A stretch of DNA of 64,000 nt from the NCBI GenBank assembly GCA_044226395.1, contig JBGAHD010000004.1, forward strand, positions 496,001-560,000, written 5' to 3'. The notes under the pieces are model-generated. The model was not told the DNA's origin. It saw only the letters and a list, made by a program, of their open reading frames with translations, and did no database searches. The stretch is from JBGAHD01 sp044226395 (GTDB taxonomy: Bacteria > Pseudomonadota > Gammaproteobacteria > Xanthomonadales > Ahniellaceae). The number at the start of each line of letters is the position of its first letter. Within the stretch, counting starts at the first letter, position 1. This document shows, piece after piece, positions 36,059 through 44,835 of the stretch. Position numbers and translations under genes: made by a program.

Positions 36059-38317
36059 ATGTCCGACCCCATTCGCCCCACTTTCCACGGCTTCGAGCAG
36101 ATCGCGCTCAAGGATTACGCCGAGCGCGCCTATCTCGACTATTCCATGTACGTGGTGCTCGACCGCGCCCTGCCCTTCGTCGGCGACGGGCTCAAGCCCG
36201 TGCAGCGCCGCATCATCTACGCGATGAGCGAGCTCGGGCTCGACGCCGCGGCCAAGCCCAAGAAATCGGCGCGCACCGTCGGCGACGTCATCGGCAAGTT
36301 CCATCCGCACGGCGACAGCGCCTGCTACGAGGCCATGGTGCTGATGGCACAGCCGTTCTCGTATCGCTATCCGCTGATCGAGGGCCAAGGCAACTTCGGT
36401 TCGCCCGACGACCCCAAGAGCTTCGCCGCGATGCGCTACACCGAGGCCAAGCTCACGCGTCTGGCCGACATTCTGTTGTCGGAACTCGGCCAAGGCACGG
36501 TCGAGTGGGCGACCAACTTCGACGGCACGCTCGAGGAACCGCGCTATCTGCCCGCGCGTCTGCCACAAGTATTGTTGAACGGCACCACCGGCATCGCGGT
36601 CGGCATGGCCACCGACATTCCGCCGCACAACCTGCGCGAAGTCGCGGCCGCGTGCATTCGTCTGATCGACGAACCCGACGCGACCGTGCGCGACCTGATG
36701 GAACACATCAAGGGCCCGGATTTTCCGACCGAGGCCGAGATCATCACGCCCAAGGCCGACATCCGTCAGCTCTACGAGACCGGCAATGGCTCGATCCGCG
36801 CGCGCGCCGTGTATCGCAAGGAAGGCAATGACATCATCATCACCGCCTTGCCTCATCAGGTTTCGCCGGCCAAGGTACTCGAGCAGATCGCGCAGCAGAT
36901 GCGCGCGAAGAAACTGCCCATGGTCGAGGACCTGCGCGATGAATCCGATCACAAGCACCCCGTGCGACTGGTGATCGTGCCGCGCTCCAACCGCGTCGAC
37001 ATCGACGGCATCATGAGCCATCTGTTCGCGACCACGGATCTGGAAAAGAGCTTCCGCGTCAACCTCAACGTGATCGGCCTGGACGGCCGGCCGCAGTTGA
37101 AGGATTTGCGCGGCATCCTCAACGAGTGGCTGACTTTCCGTATCGATACCGTGCGTCGACGCCTGACGCACCGGCTGGAGAAAGTCGAAAAGCGCCTGCA
37201 CTTGCTCGAAGGCTTGCGCATCGCCTATCTCAACCTCGACGAGGTGATTCGCATCATCCGCACCGAGGAAGAGCCGCGCGCCAAGTTGATCGCGCGCTTC
37301 AAGCTCTCCGAGACCCAGGCCGACTACATCCTCGACACCAAGCTACGGCAGTTGGCGCGCCTGGAAGAGATGAAGATCAAGGCCGAGCAGGATGAGCTGG
37401 AGGAAGAGCGCGCGCGCATCAATGTCACGCTCAATTCCAAGCAGCGCCTGCGCACCTTGGTCAAGAACGAGATCAAGGAAGACGCCGAGACCTTCGGCGA
37501 CCGTCGCCGCTCGCCGCTGATCGAGCGCGAGGCCGCGACCGCGCTGTCCGAAGCCGATCTGGTGCCGTCCGAACCGACCACCGTGGTGCTGTCGGCCAAG
37601 GGCTGGGCGCGCGCGGGCAAGGGTCACGAGGTCGATGCCGCGAGCCTGAGTTATCGCGAAGGCGATCGCTTGCTCGACGTCGCGCGCGGCAAGACCAATC
37701 AGAACGCGGTGTTCTTCGATTCCGAAGGCCGCGCCTACGCCACGCCCGCGCATTCCTTGCCGTCCGCGCGCGGTCATGGCGAACCGCTCACGGGGCGCTT
37801 CTCGCCGCCGGCGGGCGCGAGCTTCGACGCGGTCGCGATCGCCGATGGCGATGCCAAGCTGGTCGTCGCCACCTCGCACGGTTACGGCTTCGTCGCGCCG
37901 TTCGAAAGCCTGATCACGCGCAACAAGAACGGTAAGCAGATCGTGTCGCTGACCGAAGGCGCGCGCATCCTCACGCCCGGCGTCGCGGCCGACACCGCGC
38001 GCGATCGCATCGTCGTCGCCACCAGCGCGGGCCATCTGCTGATGTTCTCGGTCGCGGAACTGCCCGAGCTCGACAAGGGCAAGGGCAACAAGTTGATTGA
38101 GATTCCGAAGAAGGTGCTCGCCAGCGGCGATGAACTCTGCGTCGGCATCGCCGTCATCCCCGAAGGCGGCGAAGTCATCGTGCGCGCAGGCAGCCGTCAC
38201 ATGACCTTGAAGTGGGCCGATCTCGTCGAGTACGGCGGCGAGCGCGCGCAACGCGGCAACAAACTGCCGCGCGGTTTCCAGCGCGTGGAAAGGATCGAGC
38301 CCGTCGCCAAGGGCTGA
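36059..38317 (+). CDS. parC: DNA topoisomerase IV subunit A
   Basis: A 752-residue type IIA topoisomerase A subunit that decatenates daughter chromosomes with ParE. The quinolone-resistance region reads GKFHPHGDSACYEAMVLMAQPFS; S87 and E91 match the drug-sensitive S80/E84 of E. coli. The catalytic tyrosine is Y127 in FAAMRYTEA (Y120 in E. coli). The short C-terminal beta-propeller, with SYREGDRLLDVARGK and LPRGFQRVERIEP, fits ParC rather than GyrA, which would have a longer domain with a GyrA box. parE is not in the window. Confidence 0.96.
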   Translation: MSDPIRPTFHGFEQIALKDYAERAYLDYSMYVVLDRALPFVGDGLKPVQRRIIYAMSELGLDAAAKPKKSARTVGDVIGKFHPHGDSACYEAMVLMAQPFSYRYPLIEGQGNFGSPDDPKSFAAMRYTEAKLTRLADILLSELGQGTVEWATNFDGTLEEPRYLPARLPQVLLNGTTGIAVGMATDIPPHNLREVAAACIRLIDEPDATVRDLMEHIKGPDFPTEAEIITPKADIRQLYETGNGSIRARAVYRKEGNDIIITALPHQVSPAKVLEQIAQQMRAKKLPMVEDLRDESDHKHPVRLVIVPRSNRVDIDGIMSHLFATTDLEKSFRVNLNVIGLDGRPQLKDLRGILNEWLTFRIDTVRRRLTHRLEKVEKRLHLLEGLRIAYLNLDEVIRIIRTEEEPRAKLIARFKLSETQADYILDTKLRQLARLEEMKIKAEQDELEEERARINVTLNSKQRLRTLVKNEIKEDAETFGDRRRSPLIEREAATALSEADLVPSEPTTVVLSAKGWARAGKGHEVDAASLSYREGDRLLDVARGKTNQNAVFFDSEGRAYATPAHSLPSARGHGEPLTGRFSPPAGASFDAVAIADGDAKLVVATSHGYGFVAPFESLITRNKNGKQIVSLTEGARILTPGVAADTARDRIVVATSAGHLLMFSVAELPELDKGKGNKLIEIPKKVLASGDELCVGIAVIPEGGEVIVRAGSRHMTLKWADLVEYGGERAQRGNKLPRGFQRVERIEPVAKG

Positions 38318-38744
38318 GCGGCGTTTTCGGATCTTCAGCGCCGCCATCGATCGTTGACCGACGCGATCCCGCGTCGGGCGCGCGGCGTCGCCGTTCCCGC
38401 GCGTATTGCAATGCCGCATGACAGTCCGACGAAAATGCCAACTCCGTCACACTTTCGACGAATCCGGCGGCGCTAGCGTCGAGCCATTGCCGAGCCTGAA
38501 CACGGTCAGCAAGGAATGCGAACACGACCCAACGATTCGTCGTCCGGCGCGATTCGGGCCACGGAATCTTGGGCAAGGGCATCGCGCTAACACGCCTGCG
38601 TGAAGCACTCCGAACTCCCGCGTTTTGTGCGTCGGCTGCGAATTCGCGCGCGCGGTCACGCGGCTGTCTTGTCCGACTGACAGTCTGCGCGCCGCGCGGG
38701 TGGACCCGCGCGACAAGGAATGGCCACGGGGGGCTATCGACATC
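38318..38744. other. intergenic region after parC
   Basis: About 430 bases without a supported gene. Soon after the parC stop, GCGGCG (38319-38324 region) can pair with CGCCGC near 38338-38345 around a 13-16 base loop, a weak terminator candidate without a T-run. The promoter of the TonB-like gene should lie in the second half. Confidence 0.35.
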
Positions 38745-39848
38745 ATGACCATCATTTCCATGCGACCGCTGTGCACGGCCATGCTCGTGCTCGCGTTGAC
38801 CAGTTGTTCCGACGCGCCGGCACCGAGCGCGGGCGCCGCGCCGAGCACCGCCGCCACCAACGCCGCCGCGCCCGCGGCCGCGACGACCACCGCGCCACCC
38901 GTGGTGGAAACGCAAGCGCAATTGCTCGCGCGCGCCAACAAGGCCTACGCGGCCAATCGCATGATCGATCCGCCCGAGGACAACGCGCTCGATTTGTTCG
39001 TGCGCGTGCTCGAGGCCGATCCCGGCAATGTCTCCGCCAACGAAGCCTTGGTCGAACTGCTGCCCTTCGCCAATGCCGCGATCGAACGCGCACTGGCCAC
39101 CAAGGACATCGCGAAAGCCGAGCGCGTGCTGGCGCTGCTCGAGCGCGGCTCGCCGGAATCGGTAACGTCCAAGCGCTATCGCCTCGCCGTCGAGCAAGCG
39201 CGACGCGATGCCGACAAGGCAGCAGCGGCCGCGGAAGCCGCCGCGGCGCGCACCGCGGCCGCGGTCGCCGCCACCACATCGACCGTGCCTGGCGAAGAAA
39301 GCGCTACGCGCGTCGCGCCAGCCACGAGCGTTCCGGTGACGGCGAGCACCATTGCGAACCCGAATGGCGCCGCGGACACTTCGCGCGCCGCCGATCTCGC
39401 GGCGGCGCCACGTCCCGCGCCACCGTCGGTCGCGCCCACGACCACGCGACCCGCCACGACGCCCGCCAACACCGCGCCCGCGAACGCCGTCGCCAGCACC
39501 GCGCCCGTCGAAGAGATCCTCACCGCCAAGCCACCACCGGTCACGCCCGTGCCACCGCAGGCGAACGCCGCGTCGCGACTGACCGAACCGCAAGTGGTCG
39601 CCCGCGTGTCGCCGGAATACCCAGCCGTCGCGCGTCAACGCAAGGTTGAAGGCTGGGTCGAATTGGAATTCATCGTCGGCGTCGATGGCCGCGCGCGCGA
39701 TGCGCGCGTGATCGATTCCAAACCCGGCCACATGTTCGACGCCGCCGCGCTGCGCGCGATCAGCCGCTGGAAGTTCAAGCCCGCCGAGCGCGATGGTCAG
39801 CCGGAAGAGGCGCGGTCGCGGACGAAGATTTCGTTTCGGCCGAACTGA
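38745..39848 (+). CDS. TonB-domain lipoprotein with TPR-like module
   Basis: A 367-residue protein from the ATG at 38745; an in-frame ATG at 38760 is an alternative. The N-terminus MRPLCTAMLVLALTSC is a lipoprotein signal peptide. Residues 50-150 form a helical TPR-like module (LLARANKAYAANRMIDPPEDNALDLFVRVL). Next comes an Ala/Pro/Thr-rich extended linker of about 130 residues, then a TonB C-terminal domain (YPAVARQRKVEGWVELEFIV and FDAAALRAISRWKFKPAERDG). TonB domains usually transmit energy to outer-membrane receptors, but a lipoprotein anchor instead of an inner-membrane helix is unusual. The TPR-like module recurs in the protein at 44308-44754. Confidence 0.85.
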   Translation: MTIISMRPLCTAMLVLALTSCSDAPAPSAGAAPSTAATNAAAPAAATTTAPPVVETQAQLLARANKAYAANRMIDPPEDNALDLFVRVLEADPGNVSANEALVELLPFANAAIERALATKDIAKAERVLALLERGSPESVTSKRYRLAVEQARRDADKAAAAAEAAAARTAAAVAATTSTVPGEESATRVAPATSVPVTASTIANPNGAADTSRAADLAAAPRPAPPSVAPTTTRPATTPANTAPANAVASTAPVEEILTAKPPPVTPVPPQANAASRLTEPQVVARVSPEYPAVARQRKVEGWVELEFIVGVDGRARDARVIDSKPGHMFDAAALRAISRWKFKPAERDGQPEEARSRTKISFRPN

Positions 39849-40047
39849 GAATGAAGTTGAGGTTTTGAACGAAATGGGCGCGAAACGCGCCGTTTCCGAG
39901 CAACCCAATCGGCGGCGAAGTATGCACGGCGCGTCGGCGTGAAGCGCCGAACTCGCGCGGCGATTTAAGCTCGCCAGCTCGCGATGTGACTCGCGGCCGA
40001 TGCCAACACTTTAAGCGGCGTCAATGCGTTCAATCGCGCATCAGCCT

Positions 40048-40446
40048 TCAAACGTGAGCGATCCACTGTCGCACAATCGCCTGCAACGCGGGCGTCTTCG
40101 CCCGCAGATCCTTGTCGTCGGCGAAGACAATCGTCGCGCGATCCTTCGCCAACCACTTTAGCAAGCCCTCCGGATCGCGAATCGTGTCCTTGCCCGCGTC
40201 CACCGCGCGCACCTTCGCGCCGAAATGCAGCACCAAGCCGACGCCGGCCTTGGTGCGGAGATTCGTCGTCGCGAAATACTCCGTCACCTTGAAACTCGGC
40301 GCATTCCACTTCACGCCTTCACTGATCGACGCATCGCTCGCCAGAATCGCCGCGCGCAAGGCCTGCACCGCCTTCTTCGCGGGATGCTCGAGCTTGGCCA
40401 TGAAGGCGTCGACGGCTTGGGTGGTGTCTTGGGGTGTGGTGTGCAT
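40048..40446 (-). CDS. DUF1801-domain protein
   Basis: A 132-residue cytoplasmic protein with the DUF1801 pattern: VDAFMAKLEHPAKKAVQALRAAIL at the start, EGVKWNAPSFKV (here SISEGVKWNAPSF) in the middle, and LVLHFGAKV towards the end. The biochemical role of the family is not established. It starts at the ATG at 40446 and is the first gene of a lower-GC accessory stretch. Confidence 0.8.
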   Translation of the reverse strand: MHTTPQDTTQAVDAFMAKLEHPAKKAVQALRAAILASDASISEGVKWNAPSFKVTEYFATTNLRTKAGVGLVLHFGAKVRAVDAGKDTIRDPEGLLKWLAKDRATIVFADDKDLRAKTPALQAIVRQWIAHV

Positions 40447-40492
40447 GGGTGCAGTTTAATTCATGGGGTTCAGCTTGGGCACCTGAGGCCAC

Positions 40493-41080
40493 TCACTCAG
40501 AAACCAATAAATGGGCTTTGAAATCCAGTTCGACGCCACTTGACGGCGATGAGGGTGACTCCGCACACGCATAGCCAATCCATCGCCTTACTGGGTGATT
40601 TCGTCTTGCAAGCAGCAACCACGTTGCCTTGATCGCGCTGGGCGATCTCTCCGAAGAATTCGAAAGCAATTCCACCTTGGCCCAAAAACCTTCACCTGCC
40701 CGAATTCGAACGAATCTCACCATGGACCAAAAATGTCGGTGCGCGAACACGTTGAGGTAGTTCAACGCCACCTGCTCCAATCGACGCAAGGCACGCGAAC
40801 TCAGTTCTCGCCGTTTCAATCTTTGCCAGATGACTTCCTTTTGGTAGCCAGAGCCATCGAGCCAGGGATCAACCTCAAGGTAGCTGATCGCCACTTCATT
40901 CTCTGACGTATCGCCATTTCTGAATGCCTCCCATCGAGCCCGGCCACCGGGATAGGACAAGTCATGGATCTGACGGCGATACGCCACGCAAGCGCGATGC
41001 CACGCCTCGAGATGACCCGAAGACCTATGCCGAAGCTCGAAGGTCAACTTTATGCGTGCACGAAGCTCTTCAATGCGCAT
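40493..41080 (-). CDS. hypothetical protein
   Basis: A 195-residue basic protein with no recognised domain. A helical N-terminus (MRIEELRARIKLTFELRHR) is followed by an aromatic, arginine-rich body (WQRLKRRELSSRALRRLEQ, LNYLNVFAHRHFWSMVRFVRI). An in-frame GTG at 41125 is an alternative start; neither start has a good ribosome-binding site. Base composition is low-GC like the rest of 40.4-44.3 kb. It could be an acquired gene of unknown role; coding status is supported mainly by frame length in lower-GC sequence. Confidence 0.5.
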   Translation of the reverse strand: MRIEELRARIKLTFELRHRSSGHLEAWHRACVAYRRQIHDLSYPGGRARWEAFRNGDTSENEVAISYLEVDPWLDGSGYQKEVIWQRLKRRELSSRALRRLEQVALNYLNVFAHRHFWSMVRFVRIRAGEGFWAKVELLSNSSERSPSAIKATWLLLARRNHPVRRWIGYACAESPSSPSSGVELDFKAHLLVSE

Positions 41081-41125
41081 GATGTCCGCGCCAATCTGCG
41101 AGTGAACGGGGTTTTCCTTTCTCAC

Positions 41126-41501
41126 TGCGCAACGCTCCGATCACGCCTGCCATCGCCAATGCGCGAACAAACGCCGTCGCGTACAACCCCGCGCCTTCTC
41201 CATCGAACCTAGTCGACTCGATGATTCGATCGTTGACGTCATGACGTTTTCCGGTCAGTCTTCGGCTCGACCGACACACGAAGGTTGCGTCACAGGGCGC
41301 TGAGGCCTTTGTGACGCACTGAACTAGGATTCCCAAAGCCAATGCAAGTCGAGGCTTGGCCTATCTGTAAGACTTCAAGAAGCGCGCGATGCTTCACCAT
41401 GAGGCAAGTTCTTGCAAGCTGAAGCACTCACGATTCCGACAAGCGGTTGGGCGACGAGTCCGGCTGCGTGACCAGAGCCGCCCCACAACAGTGCGCACTT
41501 T
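41126..41501. other. intergenic region in accessory stretch
   Basis: About 375 bases of mixed-composition sequence. The short frames on both strands lack ribosome-binding sites and recognisable products. I see no convincing regulatory site. Confidence 0.35.
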
Positions 41502-41909
41502 CTATCGAACCGCCGGATTCGAACTCGACAACGCAAGTCGCTTCCGCAAGAAGCCCGGCGCCCACAACGATGCGGCGGCGATCAGTCCCAGGCCAATGGG
41601 TAGATCAAAATCGACGAGAAGCGTGACCGGCTCGGAGATGATGAGGGACAACATCGTCGTTGCCGAGTAAGAGTCGTGCAGCGCCGGAAGCGCATGATCG
41701 ACCCAAACTCGCAGCGGGGCGATCAGGAACCCGGGCGCGGACCCGACTCCCCACGCCAGCAAGGTACTCAGCGCGACAAACTGAACTTTGCGTGGGATAT
41801 GCGCCCGATGCATGAAGACATAGCCCATCGCCACGATCGCCGGAAACCAGGTGACCGCGAAAGATACCGCGACCAGAATGCGTGCGAGATCGAGATTGTC
41901 GTTTGCCAT
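41502..41909 (-). CDS. small four-helix membrane protein
   Basis: A 135-residue protein with about four hydrophobic segments (residues 10-30, 42-65, 80-95 and 98-118) and short charged loops. GAGG (in GAGGTGAGGATCC) precedes the ATG at 41909. No family recognised. It lies in the low-GC accessory stretch; neighbours are a HAD-IB phosphatase and another small membrane protein. Confidence 0.65.
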   Translation of the reverse strand: MANDNLDLARILVAVSFAVTWFPAIVAMGYVFMHRAHIPRKVQFVALSTLLAWGVGSAPGFLIAPLRVWVDHALPALHDSYSATTMLSLIISEPVTLLVDFDLPIGLGLIAAASLWAPGFLRKRLALSSSNPAVR

Positions 41910-42096
41910 GGATCCTCACCTCGATGCCCGCGGCCTGGTTGATAGTGCGACTCTAGGCGCAATTACCCGGAGGCCTGCGGCAAGCAAAGACAGTATCCGC
42001 CGCATCGACGAAGGCAACACTTCGCGCGTTGCGTCTGTGGTCGAGGAGACCAGATCACTGCGCGAATGACGCCGACATTGCGCCGACCGGTTCTGA

Positions 42097-42717
42097 CTAT
42101 CGTGGCCCAGAGGAAACCTCCGGGTCTACCCAAGGCCGCCCGCGAAAGCTGGCGTGACTGGCCAGCCTGAGCATCGCGAAATCCTCGAACGTGTCGCCAT
42201 AGACGTGGACTTCGTCGAAGGCCCGAGTGTCGAGAACCTCGAGCACTCGCCTGGACTTCTCTTGCGCCACGCATTGCGCGCCGTCATAGCGACCGGTTAG
42301 GCGACCATCGCGAACTTCGAGACGTGAACACAGCCATTCGAGATCGTGCCGTCGGCACCACGGCGCCAGGTAGAGTTCGAGCGCGCCGGAAACAACCACG
42401 ATGCGGTCACCACGCGAGCGGTGCCATGCGATGCGATCCATGACGTCGGTGCGTTCAACCTGGACGAGGACTTCCTTCGCGAACCGATCTCCGAGCGCAC
42501 GCGCATGCGCCTGCGGCATCCCCTTCAGCGCGAGGCGCACAGCGCTACTTCTGATCACGTTCCCGGAAACCCAGCCTCGCCGATAACCCACGACCAGCGG
42601 CGCCAGCAGCACGCTTCCGACATGCCAACTCAAAGGCGAGGCGGCGAAGCGAATGAAGTCGGCGAACGTCTCGCGCGTCGTGATGGTGCCGTCGAAATCG
42701 AATAGCGCGAGATTCAT
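42097..42717 (-). CDS. HAD-IB family phosphatase (SerB-like)
   Basis: A 206-residue protein with complete HAD motifs: DFDGTIT with D7 and D9, motif II RIVVVSGALELYL, a lysine in EKSRRVLE, and motif IV VYGDTFEDFAML. The helical cap between motifs I and II (FADFIRFAASPLSW onward) is that of subfamily IB, which includes phosphoserine phosphatase and TIGR01490-type hydrolases. Substrate unknown. It follows the small membrane protein gene at 42746 after 28 bases, in the same direction. Confidence 0.88.
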   Translation of the reverse strand: MNLALFDFDGTITTRETFADFIRFAASPLSWHVGSVLLAPLVVGYRRGWVSGNVIRSSAVRLALKGMPQAHARALGDRFAKEVLVQVERTDVMDRIAWHRSRGDRIVVVSGALELYLAPWCRRHDLEWLCSRLEVRDGRLTGRYDGAQCVAQEKSRRVLEVLDTRAFDEVHVYGDTFEDFAMLRLASHASFRGRPWVDPEVSSGPR

Positions 42718-42745
42718 CGCTTTTCAACCCGACATCGCATTCGGA

Positions 42746-43012
42746 TCATCGCTGAAGCTTGCTCCGCGACTTGTCTCGCTCGAACAATCGCCAGACGCGT
42801 ATCGATAGACCTATGACCAACACGACAATCGCCTCCACAATGACGACCAGCGCCGAGGAGTAGTGCCAGTTCATCCCCTTGACGTTGACGTAGGTTTCGC
42901 CACCCTTCCCGGCCCACACTTTCAGAACAACGTTGATCGCGAATACGCCCAGAACAAGAGCAGTGAGACTCCAACTGACGACTTTGAACGGCTTGGAGTT
43001 TCGAAGTGACAT
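42746..43012 (-). CDS. small two-helix membrane protein
   Basis: An 88-residue protein with two hydrophobic segments (residues 10-33 and 52-73) and a basic C-terminus (RVWRLFERDKSRSKLQR), giving both termini in the cytoplasm by the positive-inside rule. No family recognised. It is likely cotranscribed with the HAD-IB gene downstream. Confidence 0.65.
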   Translation of the reverse strand: MSLRNSKPFKVVSWSLTALVLGVFAINVVLKVWAGKGGETYVNVKGMNWHYSSALVVIVEAIVVLVIGLSIRVWRLFERDKSRSKLQR

Positions 43013-43144
43013 GGGTTCAGTCTACACGGACGTGAGACTTCTCCCAGACCCATATGCAATCACTGATCAACCCTTACAAGGTGTCGGAGTGGACCTGACA
43101 CGCTACTTGGCCGCGCCAATTGGCAAACCGATTTCGGCAATCCT

Positions 43145-43702
43145 TCACCAGCGTTCCTTCAACGCCTGCGAGAGCGTGGATCCCGACGATCGACTTTCAT
43201 AGGTCACCTCGTCGATGACGCATTCGCCGCGCTCTTCGACTACCGAAACGTACACCACCCAGGGGCTCATGAATTGAGTTCCAGGTGACCGTACTTCGAT
43301 CTCCCAACGGTGTCCGGGCTTCTTCATCACCTCGCCGATGCCGAATTCGGTAGCACCATCCACCATGCCCGTGAACAGATCGCCATCGACAAAGGGGGGC
43401 TTGAATACCACCGGCGGCGATCCGTCGACGCTGGGCTCCGGAGGATGCGCCTCCATCCAAGAGTCGCGGTACATGGCGGCGTCCATGAAGAGCATGTTCA
43501 GCGACTCACTGAAGGGAAACTCGCGCGCAGCTAGCTCGCGTTGCGACGGCACGTTACCTGGATTGCCGCCGATGGCGTAGAAGTGGTTCAGCAGTCGAAT
43601 CGCCGTTGCCTCGCCACAGGCGCCTCCCGCAACGGCCTGCGATGCCGCGGCGAGCAAAGGCAGGGCTAACAACATCCGTCGAACGATGACACTCCCGCGC
43701 AT
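43145..43702 (-). CDS. exported protein, DUF3828-like
   Basis: A 185-residue protein from the ATG at 43702, preceded by GGGGGAAAG. A signal peptide (MRGSVIVRRMLLALPLLAAASQAVA) is followed by GGACGEATAIRLLNHFYAI. The pattern of an N-terminal helix, a central beta region and the end CVIDEVTYESRSSG with LSQALKERW resembles DUF3828-type periplasmic proteins (NTF2-like fold); this match is by eye. Role unknown. It lies in the accessory stretch. Confidence 0.65.
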   Translation of the reverse strand: MRGSVIVRRMLLALPLLAAASQAVAGGACGEATAIRLLNHFYAIGGNPGNVPSQRELAAREFPFSESLNMLFMDAAMYRDSWMEAHPPEPSVDGSPPVVFKPPFVDGDLFTGMVDGATEFGIGEVMKKPGHRWEIEVRSPGTQFMSPWVVYVSVVEERGECVIDEVTYESRSSGSTLSQALKERW

Positions 43703-44307
43703 CTTTCCCCCTTCTTCGTAGTTGTGGCGCTTGGCCAGGCGACCAGAAGCGTCGTGCAAGCGAATGGCCATGGAGTTCTTGGCTCGGCGCTCGGTCCTGA
43801 TTGAAGCGCCTTCGCCAGTGAGCCTTCAAGCGCTACTCACCAACACGTCGGCTCTCGACCCTGGAGATAGTGAATCGGCCCGAAGGACTCAACACAGCGG
43901 AGTGCCTATCCCGCGGGGAAGACTTCAACGCGAGCCTCCGCGACCCGCCACCCTGTCGAATCTCCCAGTCACTCACCAAGGTCAGTGCGCTGTACTGTCG
44001 CGCGCCGGTACCGCCGGCACGCGCAATGCACGAGAGTGCGTGCCGCTCGCGATGCCGGTTCGCCGTCGTCGGGACGCGTTTCGGTGACGCCTCGTTGACG
44101 CTGCCACCGCTGTCATCGACGCCGTTCTCATTTAGCTGTCGGCGGCCTGAATCAAAGGTGGTCGACGCTACATAAGAATCGCTGTCGGGTGCGATGACTG
44201 CGATCCAACGCACACTCCGCTACGTACCGAAGAACAGACAATCGACGCACACAGGGGGCTTGTAGGTGCGGCCGATCGATCTCGGCTAAAGACCAATGGA
44301 GAGAGTC
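43703..44307. other. intergenic region at end of accessory stretch
   Basis: About 600 bases. Open frames on both strands (for example 43833-44213 minus and 43870-44175 plus) overlap each other and give peptides without signal, domain or ribosome-binding site. The last part must carry the promoter of the gene at 44308; no clear -10/-35 pair was found. Confidence 0.35.
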
Positions 44308-44754
44308 ATGCAATCACAAGTCGTACTGTCGAAGTCCACGCGCGGTCAGCGCAAGGTCGTTTCCCTCATTGTCGGCATGCTCTTGGGCGTGGCCACGCTG
44401 AGCGCGCAGGCCGATACGCCGACGGCGGTCGCCAACACGGACATCAGCGCGTTGATGCATCAGGCGCGCAATGCCATGGCCGCGGGTCATGTGCTGGCGC
44501 CTGCCGGCGCCAATGCCTTTGAACTGTATCTGCGCGCGGGCGAGGTCAAGCCCACCGACGCGCGTCCGCGCGAGGCCCTGCGCGATCTGTATCCCATGGC
44601 CACGGCCGCGGCCGACGGCGCGATCAAGCGCGGCGACTATGCCGAGGCGCGTCGCCTGCTGGAACTGATCGACCGCGCCATGCCGGGCACCTACACGGTC
44701 AACAGTCTGCGTTCGCGCGTCGAACACGGCGAGCCCGCCCTGACGCAACGTTGA
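44308..44754 (+). CDS. exported protein made of the TPR-like module found in the TonB lipoprotein
   Basis: A 148-residue protein. The start at 44308 has GGAGAG five bases upstream, formed from an earlier ATG-GAG at 44296. The signal peptide ends near LSAQA-DT. The mature part aligns by eye with the helical module of the protein at 38745: the A-x-N-A-F/L-E/D-L-Y/F, LYPMATAAADGAIKRGDYAEARRLLELI and LLPFANAAIERALATKDIAKAERVLALL segments correspond. There is no TonB domain or linker. It may be a partner or decoy of TonB-type proteins, or simply a tetratricopeptide-like periplasmic scaffold (inference). Confidence 0.8.
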   Translation: MQSQVVLSKSTRGQRKVVSLIVGMLLGVATLSAQADTPTAVANTDISALMHQARNAMAAGHVLAPAGANAFELYLRAGEVKPTDARPREALRDLYPMATAAADGAIKRGDYAEARRLLELIDRAMPGTYTVNSLRSRVEHGEPALTQR

Positions 44755-44835
44755 TCCGCCGCGCCCGCGCACCCGCGCGGGCCCAGCGCCGATGCATTCT
44801 GCTAGCCTCCGCGACGGGTCATCGCGGAGGTTGGC

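Noticed and set aside
36059..38317. GyrA as an alternative identity for parC
   Set aside because: Length (752) and the short C-terminal domain without a GyrA box fit ParC; the QRDR also matches ParC numbering.
43833..44213. Minus-strand frame of 126 codons upstream of the gene at 44308
   Set aside because: Overlaps another frame on the opposite strand; no ribosome-binding site, domain or signal peptide.
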